Notes under the pieces: model-generated
What the model was told of the DNA's origin: nothing
The model's database searches: none
The model's input: only the letters and a program-made list of their open reading frames with translations
Shown here: positions 1-7,408 of the stretch, one piece after another
Layout: each line of letters starts with the position of its first letter
Position numbering within the stretch: position 1 is the first letter of the stretch
Made by a program: the position numbers and the translations under genes
Assembly (NCBI GenBank): GCA_047619485.1
Contig: JBLHKE010000140.1
Coordinates: 1 to 13,088, forward strand
Direction of reading: 5' to 3'
Length of the DNA stretch: 13,088 nt
Origin: JBLHKE01 sp047619485
GTDB lineage: Bacteria > Verrucomicrobiota > Verrucomicrobiia > Verrucomicrobiales > DEV007

Positions 1-1651
1 ACAGCGTGTGCAGCCGTTTGTAGTTCTCGATGATGTCGGTCTCGATGCGGAAGGTCGAGATCCGCTCGGGCTCTGCGGCGACGAGACGCTGCACCAAGTG
101 GGACTGGGCCCTGGCGGCGAGTCCGGTAACTTTCGGTTTGGTGGCGACGACCGCCTGCGCCTGCTCGCGGTTGCAGGTGTCGAAGGCTTGAAGCGTGTCG
201 ATCCCAGATTGGTAGACGGTCTGATAGAGCTCCTCCAACATCTCGCGCGTGCCACCGCTGACATCGATGTGTGCGCCGAGGCGCTTTCTGCCAGCGCGGG
301 TAAGGCTCGTCCCACAGGTGTCGGAGACGTCTTCGAGGTAGTTGGCCGCCGCGATGTATTCGTAGATCCGCTCGGGTTGAGGCTCGACCAGTTCGGCCAG
401 CGAGAGCTTGCCGAGGAAGCGGATGATCCTGCCGTGTAGCTGGTCGATGTTGTTCTCGTCTTCATGCAGTTGGTCGATCTCTGCTCGGGCTCCGCTGACC
501 GAGGCATGGTAGGAGCGCTCCACCATGCCGAGCGCCATCTCGCCGAGGTGGACGATTTCCATACGGGCGCGATCGAGGGCGACCGCAGGTTGTTCGAGGT
601 AGAAATCGTCGAGATAGATTGGTTCCCCGGAACCCTCAGCCAGCTTGGCTTTCGGTGGCACGATCTTGGTCACCAGCCAGGCGAGCGGGCCGGTGAACCA
701 GATGAAAATCAGGGCATTGCCGACGTTGAACAGGGTGTGTGCGTTCGCGATCTGTCGAGGTGTCTCCAGCGCGAGCCGGGTGGTCTCGGCGACCTCGGAA
801 TAGTTCGGGGAGATGGCGCGCACGGCGTCGGCAAGCTGCGGAATGACGCCGACCCACAGCGCGACCCCGGCGAGGTTGAAGATGACGTGGGCGACCGCCG
901 CCTGCAAGGCCTCGCGCGGGCGTCCGATCCCGGCGATCAACGCGGTGACGCAGGTGCCGACATTCGAGCCGAGGATCAGTGCGATCCCGGCCTCCAGTGG
1001 GAGCAGTCCCTCGGTGGCCATCACGATGACGATCCCGGTGGTCGCTGAGGAACTCTGGACGAGCGCGGTGAATACCGCCCCGGCGAGGATCCCGATGAGC
1101 GGGCTGCGCATCTGTTGCACCATCTCCATGAATGCCTCGGAGGTGCGCAACGGGCTGGCCGCATTGCTCATCAGTTCCATGCCGAAGAAAATCAGGCCGA
1201 GACCCATCAGCGCGACGCCGCATTGTTTTGTACGTTCTTTTTTTCCGGCGACCTCGATGACGAAACCGGCGGCGACCATCGCGAGTGCATACTTGGTGAC
1301 CTTGAAGGCGATGATCTGGGCCGTGATGGTGGTGCCGATGTTGGCACCGAGGATAATCCCGATCGATTGGGAGAGTGTTAGTAGTCCCGAGGTGATGAAG
1401 CCGACGACGAGCACGGTGGTGACCGAAGATGACTGGATCACAGCAGTGACCCCAGCCCCGGCGAACGCTGCCGAGAACCGGTTGCTGGTAAGCCGGGCGA
1501 GGAAGGACTTCATGCGCGCGCCGGCGACGAGCTTTAGCGCCTCGGTCATTTTGCGCATCCCGTAGAGAAACAACGCGAGGCCGCCACCGAGTCCGGTGAG
1601 GATCGTGCCGATCTGTGCGCCGGTGGCGTCGATGGTGCCGAGCAAGGCCAT
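1..1651 (-). CDS. Na+/phosphate (Na/Pi) cotransporter family protein with C-terminal PhoU-like domain, partial
   Basis: Inner-membrane transporter of the Na/Pi cotransporter (NptA/PNaS, SLC34-like) family, expected to couple phosphate movement to sodium. The 550 visible codons show both inverted halves of the family. The first has a QSSS motif at residues 73-76 and GANIGTT at 102-108. The second has QSSS at 199-202 and a related GSNVGT at 228-233. Hydrophobic segments fill residues about 15-330. From about 350 to the edge the protein is hydrophilic and helical, as in the PhoU-like tail found in bacterial members. The frame is open to the left edge, so the C-terminus is missing. Bacterial members are about 540-600 residues, so little should be lost. 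The start ATG (1649-1651) follows an in-frame stop about 33 bases upstream, and no strong Shine-Dalgarno is visible. It is divergent from the cytochrome gene at 1846. Substrate specificity is inferred from the family only. Confidence 0.93.
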   Translation of the reverse strand, partial: MALLGTIDATGAQIGTILTGLGGGLALFLYGMRKMTEALKLVAGARMKSFLARLTSNRFSAAFAGAGVTAVIQSSSVTTVLVVGFITSGLLTLSQSIGIILGANIGTTITAQIIAFKVTKYALAMVAAGFVIEVAGKKERTKQCGVALMGLGLIFFGMELMSNAASPLRTSEAFMEMVQQMRSPLIGILAGAVFTALVQSSSATTGIVIVMATEGLLPLEAGIALILGSNVGTCVTALIAGIGRPREALQAAVAHVIFNLAGVALWVGVIPQLADAVRAISPNYSEVAETTRLALETPRQIANAHTLFNVGNALIFIWFTGPLAWLVTKIVPPKAKLAEGSGEPIYLDDFYLEQPAVALDRARMEIVHLGEMALGMVERSYHASVSGARAEIDQLHEDENNIDQLHGRIIRFLGKLSLAELVEPQPERIYEYIAAANYLEDVSDTCGTSLTRAGRKRLGAHIDVSGGTREMLEELYQTVYQSGIDTLQAFDTCNREQAQAVVATKPKVTGLAARAQSHLVQRLVAAEPERISTFRIETDIIENYKRLHTL

Positions 1652-1845
1652 CAGGCTGAGCCGATCCCGCCCGTTGGTTTGTCAGGGGAGTTGTCGATGC
1701 AGTATCCTTGCGTATCCGCGGGTGAAATGCGCTTCCGATCTTGCTTCAATGGTGTCGTTTTTTGTCGTTGATGCGGGGGCAAAATCGGCTGGGTGCATAG
1801 CAATCGATGCGCGGTCGATCGGCCTGTACTGCGGTAGGTTGCCAA

Positions 1846-2295
1846 ATGAAACGATTGCTGCTGTTCACCTTCTCCCTGTTTTGTCTCACTTTCGGATCCT
1901 GCAGCAAGCAGGCTGGCAGCACGACCGCGGAACCGACGATCGACTTCGTGCGCGAAATCAAGCCGATCCTCTCCACGAATTGCGTGATCTGCCACCACTC
2001 AGAGACCTTGCTCGGCGGTTTGAATCTCGAGACGCGCAAGACGGCTTTTGGTGGTCGGCCGGGGGGAGCCTTCCTTGTTCCGGAAGAACCGGATAGCTCG
2101 TTGATCTATCGGGTCACCGAGGATCCGCACGGCAAGGGGGCGCTCGGACTCGACAAGATGCCGGCGATGAAGGGCGTCAGCCTGACGCCGGAGGAGCGTG
2201 GGGTCATGCGACGTTGGATCGAGGAGGGGGCACACTGGCCCGGGGGATCCGAGGGGCGCTTGGAACCAATCAAGATCAACGGTGCCGAATCGTAA
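1846..2295 (+). CDS. Small heme-binding lipoprotein, Planctomycete cytochrome c (PSCyt1)-like
   Basis: A 149-residue exported protein with one c-type heme site. The N-terminus MKRLLLFTFSLFCLTFGSC looks like a lipoprotein signal peptide with Cys19 as lipidation residue; the residue at -3 is Phe rather than the usual Leu. The heme motif CVICHH covers residues 46-51 (Cys46, Cys49, His50). After it come GGLNLETR, a GG-rich turn, a DSSLIYRV strand, KMPAM (Met105 or Met108 as possible axial ligand) and a C-terminal WIEEGAHWP helix. This order matches the PSCyt1 domain. In larger family proteins this domain sits at the front of PSD1-containing proteins; here it stands alone. The start at 1846 is preferred over an ATG at 1807 because only it puts the signal sequence at the N-terminus, and a TAGG stretch lies about 7 bases before it. 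It begins the plus-strand gene series with htrA. Periplasmic electron transfer is an inference; no partner enzyme is visible. Confidence 0.85.
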   Translation: MKRLLLFTFSLFCLTFGSCSKQAGSTTAEPTIDFVREIKPILSTNCVICHHSETLLGGLNLETRKTAFGGRPGGAFLVPEEPDSSLIYRVTEDPHGKGALGLDKMPAMKGVSLTPEERGVMRRWIEEGAHWPGGSEGRLEPIKINGAES

Positions 2296-2350
2296 GGTGT
2301 TTTGGCCAAGATCTGCGCAGCTTGTCAGCCGACATGGTGGATCATTCTGG

Positions 2351-3787
2351 ATGATCGAGAGATTTAACCTCACCCTGCTGCCTTCTATCCTCCTCGCCTT
2401 TGTCCAAGTTCAAGCCAGCGGAGCAGAGCTGGAGATTGTCTGGAATGGGGAACCGGTGCTGCGGAGTGGTCCTCTGGCTGGATATGCTGACGTTGTTAAA
2501 ATTGCCGCGCCGAGCGTTGTCGCGGTTCTGATCGAGTTGCCGGATCAGAGTGTTACGCCGTCTGGGTGGGGGAAGGGTGGCGCTGAGCTGTTGCTCTCTC
2601 CCGAACTCGCAGAGGATGCTGAGTTCGAGACAGGCGCGATCGGCTCCGGCATCATCTTGAGCTCGGATGGCTACGTGCTAACTAGCAGCCATGTGGTCGA
2701 GCACTCACAGCGTATCCGCGTTCTCGTTCCCGGTAGGGAGAAGTCGGAACCTGCTCGGCTGGTCGGCATCGATCCGATGACGGATATCGCAGTGATCAAA
2801 CTTGATGCGGAGGCCTTACCGGTCGCGACGCTGGCAAAGAGCTCGGACCTGGCAGTCGGCGACGTCGTCCTGACGATCGGCAACCCTTTCGGGCTTGAAC
2901 ACACTGTCACCTCTGGGATTATTAGTGCCTTGGGGCGCAAGAACTTGGTTGGCAACCCGTTTCAGAACCTCATTCAGACCGATGCCCCGATCAACCCGGG
3001 GAGTTCTGGCGGCGCCCTAGTCGACAATCGCGGGCGGGTGATCGGCATCACGGCGGCGATGGTGGCAGATGGAGGGCACAGTGCTGGTGTCGGCTTCGCT
3101 GAACCGATCGAGTCGGCGGTGGAGGTGGCAAAGAAACTGATCTCGAATGGATCGGTGACACGCGGGTATTTTGGCGTGCATTTTTCCCAGTTGAATACGG
3201 CACTCGCAGGCGTGTTCGGAGTCTCTTCGACGGATGGGGCGGTGGTGGCGGACGTGGCTAGCGGCTCTCCCGGGGAGCAGGCCGGACTGCAAGCTGGTGA
3301 TGTCATTGTCGGGTTCGATTCGGTAGCTATCGTGGGTCCGCTCCAGCTGGAGAAGCTGATCGCCCAATCGGCACCGGGTGCCGAGGTGGTTCTCGGCTTC
3401 ATCCGCTACGGTGACTCGCGCTCGACCAGGCTCCGAGTCGGTGCGATGCCGGGCGACTCGGAGCGTAACCGCGCCGAGGTGGCGGAGGCGGGGGATTCGA
3501 TCATCAACGGCGTCGTCTTCGCAGAACTCGATCCGGGCGCGCGCACCTACTTTGGTGTTCCTCCGGAGATCAGCGGTATCGTCGTGGTCGAGATTGATCC
3601 GCTCTCTGCGGCCGGGCGTGCTGGGATCGAGGAGGGGGATGTGATTCTGCAGATCGGCCGCGAGCCTATCGCCTCGCTCGGCCAGGCGGTGGTCGCGCGA
3701 GACAAGATCGAGGGGTCGAAGTTGCTGCTGCGCGTGCTAGGTTGGCAGGGGATCAAATTTACGCTACTCGAAGAAGAAATTGACTGA
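2351..3787 (+). CDS. HtrA/Deg-family periplasmic serine protease with two PDZ domains
   Basis: Trypsin-like protease that degrades or refolds damaged envelope proteins. The 478-residue product begins with a hydrophobic signal-like stretch (residues 5-25). The protease domain follows at about 45-265: catalytic His114 in TSSHVV, Asp145 in DPMTDIAVIKL and Ser219 in GSSGGAL. The usual GNSGG motif reads GSSGG here, with the nucleophile kept. GNPFG at 177-181 lies where Deg proteases have it. PDZ1 covers about 272-363 (GYFGV, then AGLQAGDVIV) and PDZ2 about 386-470 (YFGV, then AGIEEGDVIL), the domain number of DegP/DegQ-type proteins. A 30-residue linker rich in Gly and acidic residues (66-97) sits just before the protease core. 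The ATG at 2351 is chosen because it starts the signal sequence; the frame stays open upstream, but that part overlaps the cytochrome gene. It lies 55 bp after the cytochrome gene and 23 bp before the next, so co-transcription is likely. Confidence 0.93.
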   Translation: MIERFNLTLLPSILLAFVQVQASGAELEIVWNGEPVLRSGPLAGYADVVKIAAPSVVAVLIELPDQSVTPSGWGKGGAELLLSPELAEDAEFETGAIGSGIILSSDGYVLTSSHVVEHSQRIRVLVPGREKSEPARLVGIDPMTDIAVIKLDAEALPVATLAKSSDLAVGDVVLTIGNPFGLEHTVTSGIISALGRKNLVGNPFQNLIQTDAPINPGSSGGALVDNRGRVIGITAAMVADGGHSAGVGFAEPIESAVEVAKKLISNGSVTRGYFGVHFSQLNTALAGVFGVSSTDGAVVADVASGSPGEQAGLQAGDVIVGFDSVAIVGPLQLEKLIAQSAPGAEVVLGFIRYGDSRSTRLRVGAMPGDSERNRAEVAEAGDSIINGVVFAELDPGARTYFGVPPEISGIVVVEIDPLSAAGRAGIEEGDVILQIGREPIASLGQAVVARDKIEGSKLLLRVLGWQGIKFTLLEEEID

Positions 3788-3810
3788 AACCACCAACGAA
3801 AGGGAGAAAT

Positions 3811-4239
3811 ATGATCATTGTATGCACGAACACCGGACACTTGAGAGCGTTCCGCGTCAGCCAATCAGAGATTGCGGTCGAAGCGAAAAATCAGATCAGT
3901 GAGATCCTCGACGAACAGATCGCCGACGAGTCGCAGGGGGTAACTGATCAGGCAGGTCGTTTTGCTAGCGATGGCTCGCCCGGCATGGCGAATGGTGAGG
4001 CCAATGGGATCGAGCTCGAGGAGGAGCGCCGACTCATCACTCGCGTTGCCAAGAGGATTGGCACCCTTGTCACGGAAGGTGAACCCGAGAAATGGATGTT
4101 GGCTGCGCCGCGCACGATCAACTCGAGACTAATCGCCGAGCTCGGCCAGGATGTCAGTGAACGCATGGTCGGAAATGAGAAATCCGATCTGACCAAACTG
4201 CCGACCCTTGAGGTCGGGCGGCGATTCGGTGTGATTTGA
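3811..4239 (+). CDS. Host attachment family protein (baeRF-like)
   Basis: A 142-residue soluble protein resembling the family annotated as 'protein required for attachment to host cells', now linked to the bacterial archaeo-eukaryotic release factor (baeRF) superfamily. The family pattern is clear: an N-terminal strand followed by GHLRAFRV (residues 9-16), a charged and variable middle (about 25-70), EEERRLITRVAKRIGTLV, then the strand WMLAAPRTINSRLI and the C-terminal motif DLTKLPTLEVGRRFGV. No signal peptide or membrane segment is seen, so a cytoplasmic location is expected. The family name comes from Agrobacterium genetics and the molecular role is not settled; baeRF relatives have been proposed to act on ribosomes or RNA. 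The start is well supported by AGGGAG four bases before the ATG. It lies 23 bp after htrA, probably in the same transcript. Confidence 0.78.
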   Translation: MIIVCTNTGHLRAFRVSQSEIAVEAKNQISEILDEQIADESQGVTDQAGRFASDGSPGMANGEANGIELEEERRLITRVAKRIGTLVTEGEPEKWMLAAPRTINSRLIAELGQDVSERMVGNEKSDLTKLPTLEVGRRFGVI

Positions 4240-4245
4240 CAGTAG

Positions 4246-4272
4246 GCCTCGAGGCACCTCGCTTGTTGGTGC
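4246..4272 (+). terminator. Possible weak terminator or hairpin after the host-attachment gene
   Basis: Just past the stop at 4239 is a perfect 10-base palindrome GCCTCGAGGC (4246-4255). A competing hairpin pairs GCACC (4254-4258) with GGTGC (4268-4272) around a 9-base loop, followed by AATATTT (4273-4279). There is no clean U-tract, so this is at best a weak terminator. It may separate the cytochrome-htrA group from the kinase pair. Confidence 0.25.
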
Positions 4273-4277
4273 AATAT

Positions 4278-4307
4278 TTGCTGAGTTGTGTTTAATCTTT
4301 GTATGGT
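4278..4307 (+). promoter_or_regulatory. Candidate sigma-70-like promoter for the helical protein/ABC1 kinase pair
   Basis: In the 98-bp gap between the genes ending at 4239 and starting at 4338, TTGCTG (4278-4283) and TATGGT (4302-4307) stand 18 bases apart. This would start transcription about 25 bases before the ATG at 4338. The gap is much more AT-rich than its surroundings, which fits a promoter region. The hexamers are imperfect and the match was made by eye. Confidence 0.3.
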
Positions 4308-4337
4308 GGTTGTTTTGTTCCTGTGCTTCATTGGCTT

Positions 4338-5015
4338 ATGGAACAAGATAAATCGACTCACCGAAAACAGCTGATCGAGACTATCCGTAAGATCGTCAGC
4401 GATGGCGATGAAATCCGCCACAGGGTTGCTGACGCGGTGCGCGAAGCGGGCGCTGCGATTGGCGAGACCGGAGAGACTCTCGCAGATATTTCAAAATCAG
4501 TCATCGACGAAGCCGTCGAGGCCGCCTCGTCGAAGCTCGATGAAAACCGTTCGGGCGAGGCCTTACGTGAAGTGATTGAGGGAGTCGGCGACGGCTTGCA
4601 TTCGACAGCACAGGCGGTGGATCTCGCCATGTTGGAGGCGCGAGGCAAGGGGCGTGAGTTCGCCGATGAAGATCTGGGGTCGGTCGCGGAAGACTTGCGC
4701 AGCATCGCCGGTTTGTTCGTGGAGACGACCGAGCGGGCACTGCGCGGCGCCGGAGGGCATTTGAAGGAGCAGGTGTCAGGGCTCGTCGATCACGCCGAGC
4801 ACACGGCGAAGCGCGTGAAGCCTCAACTGGAATCTGCGGCATCGACCGTATCTGGAGACGCGGTGGGAATCGCGAAACAGACTGCGAGGGCGGGCGTTGC
4901 TGGCGTGCGCGAGGGCGTTGGGGCTCTGCTGGCTGCGGTAGGCGGCATTCTCAAAGATTCCGGCGAGGGGATCAAAACGAAGCACCGCGAGGCGGTCGAC
5001 ACTGACGAGCAGTGA
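4338..5015 (+). CDS. Amphipathic alpha-helical protein, phasin/apolipoprotein-like in character, function unknown
   Basis: I cannot assign this 225-residue protein to a family with certainty. It has no signal peptide, no cysteine and no long hydrophobic segment except a mild Ala/Gly/Val-rich stretch at about 186-204. The rest is charged, Ala/Glu/Lys-rich sequence with repeated helical periodicity, for example DEAVEAASSKLDEN, LDLA-type faces around 93-100 and HAEHTAKRVKPQLESAAS. Such composition is seen in phasins, apolipoprotein-like and other surface-coating helical proteins. The ATG at 4338 is chosen because the sequence before it in the frame (from 4299) is Cys/Trp/Gly-rich and unlike the rest. 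Its stop overlaps the GTG start of the ABC1 kinase in a GTGA arrangement, indicating translational coupling. A role alongside the kinase at a membrane or lipid surface is an inference from context. Confidence 0.75.
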   Translation: MEQDKSTHRKQLIETIRKIVSDGDEIRHRVADAVREAGAAIGETGETLADISKSVIDEAVEAASSKLDENRSGEALREVIEGVGDGLHSTAQAVDLAMLEARGKGREFADEDLGSVAEDLRSIAGLFVETTERALRGAGGHLKEQVSGLVDHAEHTAKRVKPQLESAASTVSGDAVGIAKQTARAGVAGVREGVGALLAAVGGILKDSGEGIKTKHREAVDTDEQ

Positions 5016-6664
5016 ACACGTTCGCCAAGGTTCATGGGGGAGCGAAGCGCTTGGCGGAAGTCGGCACGATCCTCGCAAAGTATGGACTGGCAGAGTGGCT
5101 GGAGGGATCGAAACTCGATTGGGTGGCGCGCCGTTTCCGCGACGGCGATGGCGAACGGCTGCAGGCTAGCAGCACGGGGGAACGCGTGCGGCTCGCGCTG
5201 GTGGAGATCGGCACCACCGGTATCAAACTCGGCCAGATGCTCAGCACGCGGGCGGACTTGTTGGGACCAGAGCTGACCCGCGAACTGTCGAAACTCCAAG
5301 CGCACACGCCACCCGACAGCGCTGAGGTGATCAGTGCGATGATCGAGGCGGAGCTTGGCCTCCCACCAGCAAAGTTGTTGGTAGATTTCGAGGCGGAGCC
5401 ATTCGCCTCGGCATCGATCGGTCAGGTCCACCGGGCGCGCCTGCCGAGTGGTGAGGCGGTGGTGGTAAAAGTTATCCACGACGGCATCGAAGGCCGCGTG
5501 CGACTCGATCTGTATATCTTGGGCGTCTTGTCAGAACTGGCCGAAAAGCACTCTCCGCTGCTGAAGCAATACCAGCCTGTCGCGACTGCGAAGCAGTTCA
5601 GTCGGACGCTCATGGCGGAGATGGACTTCGGGCACGAGCGCCGCAATCTGGATGAATTTGCGAGCCATTTTTCCCATGATCCGACTGTGATCTTCCCTTC
5701 AGTCTACCCGGAGTTCTGTTCGCGGCGCGTTCTGACGATGGCGCTGGTCGACGGCATCCCAGTATCGGATCACGATGGTCTCGAGGCTTCTGGTGAGGAT
5801 TTGAAAGAGTTCGCGCGACGCGGTGCGGTGATTTATCTCGAGATGTTGTTCCGCGATGGATTCTACCACGCGGATCCCCATCCGGGAAACCTCATGCTGC
5901 TGCCGGGCAACGTGGTGGGGATCCTCGATGGGGGGATGGTCGGCCGGGTCGATGACGTGCTGCGTGATGAGATCGAGGCGCTGCTGATCGCGGCGATCAC
6001 TCCCGATCCATCACAACTGGTGGAGATCATCTGCCGCCTTGGCAAAGTCCCTGCCAAGCTCGATCGCGATGCCTTACGTGCCGAGCTTTCCCAACTGCTA
6101 GCCGAGTACTCGAACCAGCGCATCGACCAATTCGATCTCGGTGGCGCACTCGAGCGGGTGACCGCCCTGATACGCAGTTACCACATCCTTCTCCCCGAAG
6201 GCTTCGTGATGGTGCTCAAGACCCTGGTCATGTTGGAGGGCACCAGCCGGCAACTAGATCCCTCGTTCAGCCTCGCGGACCTTCTCAAACCCTACTGCAA
6301 ACTGGCGATGAAGCGGCGCCTTGAGCCACGCCGGGTGATGCAAGAACTGACGCGCACCTTAGGTAGCTGGCGGCGCTTGATCGATGCGTTGCCGCGAGAC
6401 CTCGGCGACATCCTGTCGCGGATCCGCACCGAGAACATCGAAGTCCATCTCGAGCACCGTGGGCTCGAGAGTACGGTCGACCGGCTGGTGCAGGGGATTC
6501 TCACCTCGGCGCTGTTTGTTGGCTCTGCGCTTATCCTCAGCAGAGCAGTGCCGCCGGTGGTTGGTGGAGTATCACTGTTGGGATCGGTTGGCTGTCTGAT
6601 TTCACTCGTCCTCGCAGCACGCTTACTGCGCGCCATTCGCCAGTCAGAGAAGAGACGCCGATGA
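5012..6664 (+). CDS. ABC1/UbiB (AarF)-family atypical kinase-like protein
   Basis: A 550-residue member of the ABC1 family, whose members support ubiquinone or other isoprenoid-lipid metabolism and bind ATP in a protein-kinase-like fold. All family landmarks are visible: the KxGQ motif at 72-75 (IKLGQMLSTR), the Ala-rich nucleotide loop FASASIGQVH at 131-140, the invariant Lys at 153 (VVVKV), the ExD motif at 203-205, the catalytic loop HADPHPGN at 286-293, and the metal-binding Asp306. The last motif reads LDGGMVG rather than the usual LDFGMVG. Two hydrophobic segments near the C-terminus (about 494-511 and 516-538), then a basic tail, suggest a membrane anchor as in UbiB. The start is GTG at 5012, overlapping the preceding stop; this gives a normal family N-terminus. 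Without other quinone genes nearby, I do not call it ubiB itself. Confidence 0.9.
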   Translation: MNTFAKVHGGAKRLAEVGTILAKYGLAEWLEGSKLDWVARRFRDGDGERLQASSTGERVRLALVEIGTTGIKLGQMLSTRADLLGPELTRELSKLQAHTPPDSAEVISAMIEAELGLPPAKLLVDFEAEPFASASIGQVHRARLPSGEAVVVKVIHDGIEGRVRLDLYILGVLSELAEKHSPLLKQYQPVATAKQFSRTLMAEMDFGHERRNLDEFASHFSHDPTVIFPSVYPEFCSRRVLTMALVDGIPVSDHDGLEASGEDLKEFARRGAVIYLEMLFRDGFYHADPHPGNLMLLPGNVVGILDGGMVGRVDDVLRDEIEALLIAAITPDPSQLVEIICRLGKVPAKLDRDALRAELSQLLAEYSNQRIDQFDLGGALERVTALIRSYHILLPEGFVMVLKTLVMLEGTSRQLDPSFSLADLLKPYCKLAMKRRLEPRRVMQELTRTLGSWRRLIDALPRDLGDILSRIRTENIEVHLEHRGLESTVDRLVQGILTSALFVGSALILSRAVPPVVGGVSLLGSVGCLISLVLAARLLRAIRQSEKRRR

Positions 6665-6756
6665 AGCATCGTTTCGCCATCATCCAAGACTCGCAACGCG
6701 GGGAGACCGAGAAGATTGCCCCGCGCATGGTTCCCAGTCATCCTCCGCATCACTAA
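6661..6756 (+). CDS. Possible 31-residue small protein coupled to the ABC1 kinase gene
   Basis: An ATG at 6661 overlaps the kinase stop as ATGA and opens 31 codons ending in TAA at 6754-6756. The product starts MKHRFAIIQDSQRGETEK and ends in a His/Pro-rich tail (SHPPHH). A purine-rich GAGAAGAGA stretch lies about 5-13 bases before the ATG and could serve as Shine-Dalgarno. There is no signal peptide, membrane segment or recognisable family. The overlap and ribosome site favour translation. The short length and the strong hairpin inside it (6697-6725) argue that it could equally be a chance ORF in a 3' untranslated region. Confidence 0.3.
   Translation: MKHRFAIIQDSQRGETEKIAPRMVPSHPPHH
6697..6725. 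terminator. GC hairpin between two convergent operons
   Basis: CGCGGGG (6697-6703) pairs perfectly with CCCCGCG (6719-6725) around a 15-base loop. It lies between the ends of the plus-strand kinase gene (6664) and the minus-strand response regulator (6764), where a terminator shared by both strands is expected. Neither strand has a U-tract after it, so intrinsic termination is doubtful. It may instead stabilise 3' ends. Confidence 0.35.
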
Positions 6757-6763
6757 AAATTAA

Positions 6764-7408
6764 CTACACGTCTGCCTCGACCCACCTCACCGCCTGTGCG
6801 ACGAGGGTCGGGCCGTCTGGATAGCCTAGCTTCTCTTTGATATGGGAGCGGTGGGAGTCGACGGTCCGCGCACTGATGTTGGTCAGCCGGGCGATCTCGC
6901 GGGATGCCTTTCCCTGGCCGATGAGCCGGAACACCTCAAGCTCCCGGTCGGTCAGGCGGTCGAGTGGAGATAGCGATGGGGGTGCGGTGCCTGCCAGCAT
7001 CTCGATGAGGCGCGCGGAGACCCTAGAACTTACATAGATACGGCCGTCCAGCACTGAGTGGATGGCCTCGATCAGCTTCTCTGCGGCCTCTTCTTTCATG
7101 ATGTAGCCTTGTCCACCTGCCTTGATGACTCGCTCGGCGTAGAGCGTCTCGTCGTGCATCGAGACGACCAGCAGCTTGGTCTGGTTGCCAAGCTGGGCGC
7201 GGATGTCTTTGATCAACTCGAGCCCGTTCTTGTCGGGGAGCGAGAGATCGACCAGTGCGAGGTCGGGCTCGCTCTGCGTGATCAGTTCTAGCGCGTCTGC
7301 CGCGCAGTCGCACTCGCCACAGACGTCCAATCCCTCCTGGGACTCGATCAGTTTTTTCAAGCCGTAGCGCAGTGCCGGATGATCATCGATGATGGCGATC
7401 TGTTTCAT
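6764..7408 (-). CDS. NarL/FixJ (LuxR-type) response regulator
   Basis: A 214-residue DNA-binding response regulator. The receiver domain (about 3-120) has the acidic pair Asp8/Asp9 (IIDDH), phospho-acceptor Asp54 in LALVDLSLPD, switch Ser83 and Lys105, so it should be phosphorylatable. The output domain (about 151-208) is a LuxR/NarL helix-turn-helix: LTDRELEVFRLIGQGKASREIA, then ISARTVDSHRSHIKEKLG. The ATG at 7408 is preferred over an in-frame GTG 18 bases upstream, because it forms an ATGA overlap with the stop of the kinase-like gene and starts directly at the first beta strand. It is the last gene of the FNT-USP-USP-kinase series and probably controls that operon or other stress genes. 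Targets cannot be read from this window. Confidence 0.93.
   Translation of the reverse strand: MKQIAIIDDHPALRYGLKKLIESQEGLDVCGECDCAADALELITQSEPDLALVDLSLPDKNGLELIKDIRAQLGNQTKLLVVSMHDETLYAERVIKAGGQGYIMKEEAAEKLIEAIHSVLDGRIYVSSRVSARLIEMLAGTAPPSLSPLDRLTDRELEVFRLIGQGKASREIARLTNISARTVDSHRSHIKEKLGYPDGPTLVAQAVRWVEADV

Noticed and set aside
813..1565. A 250-codon open frame on the plus strand, and others at 8-439 and 464-1048.
   Set aside because: They are antisense to the Na/Pi cotransporter, whose two QSSS repeats and hydrophobic pattern clearly show that the minus strand codes.
1754..1769. Direct repeat GTCGTT-4-GTCGTT in the Na/Pi-cytochrome divergent gap.
   Set aside because: Only six bases per copy around a T-run; this can easily arise by chance and no promoter fits beside it.
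2198..2350. An upstream extension of the HtrA frame by 51 codons.
   Set aside because: It overlaps the end of the cytochrome gene and would place the signal peptide internally.
4201..4217. Perfect 6-bp hairpin CCGACC/GGTCGG near the end of the host-attachment gene.
   Set aside because: It lies within codons for the conserved PTLEVG motif, so coding constraint explains it, and no U-tract follows.
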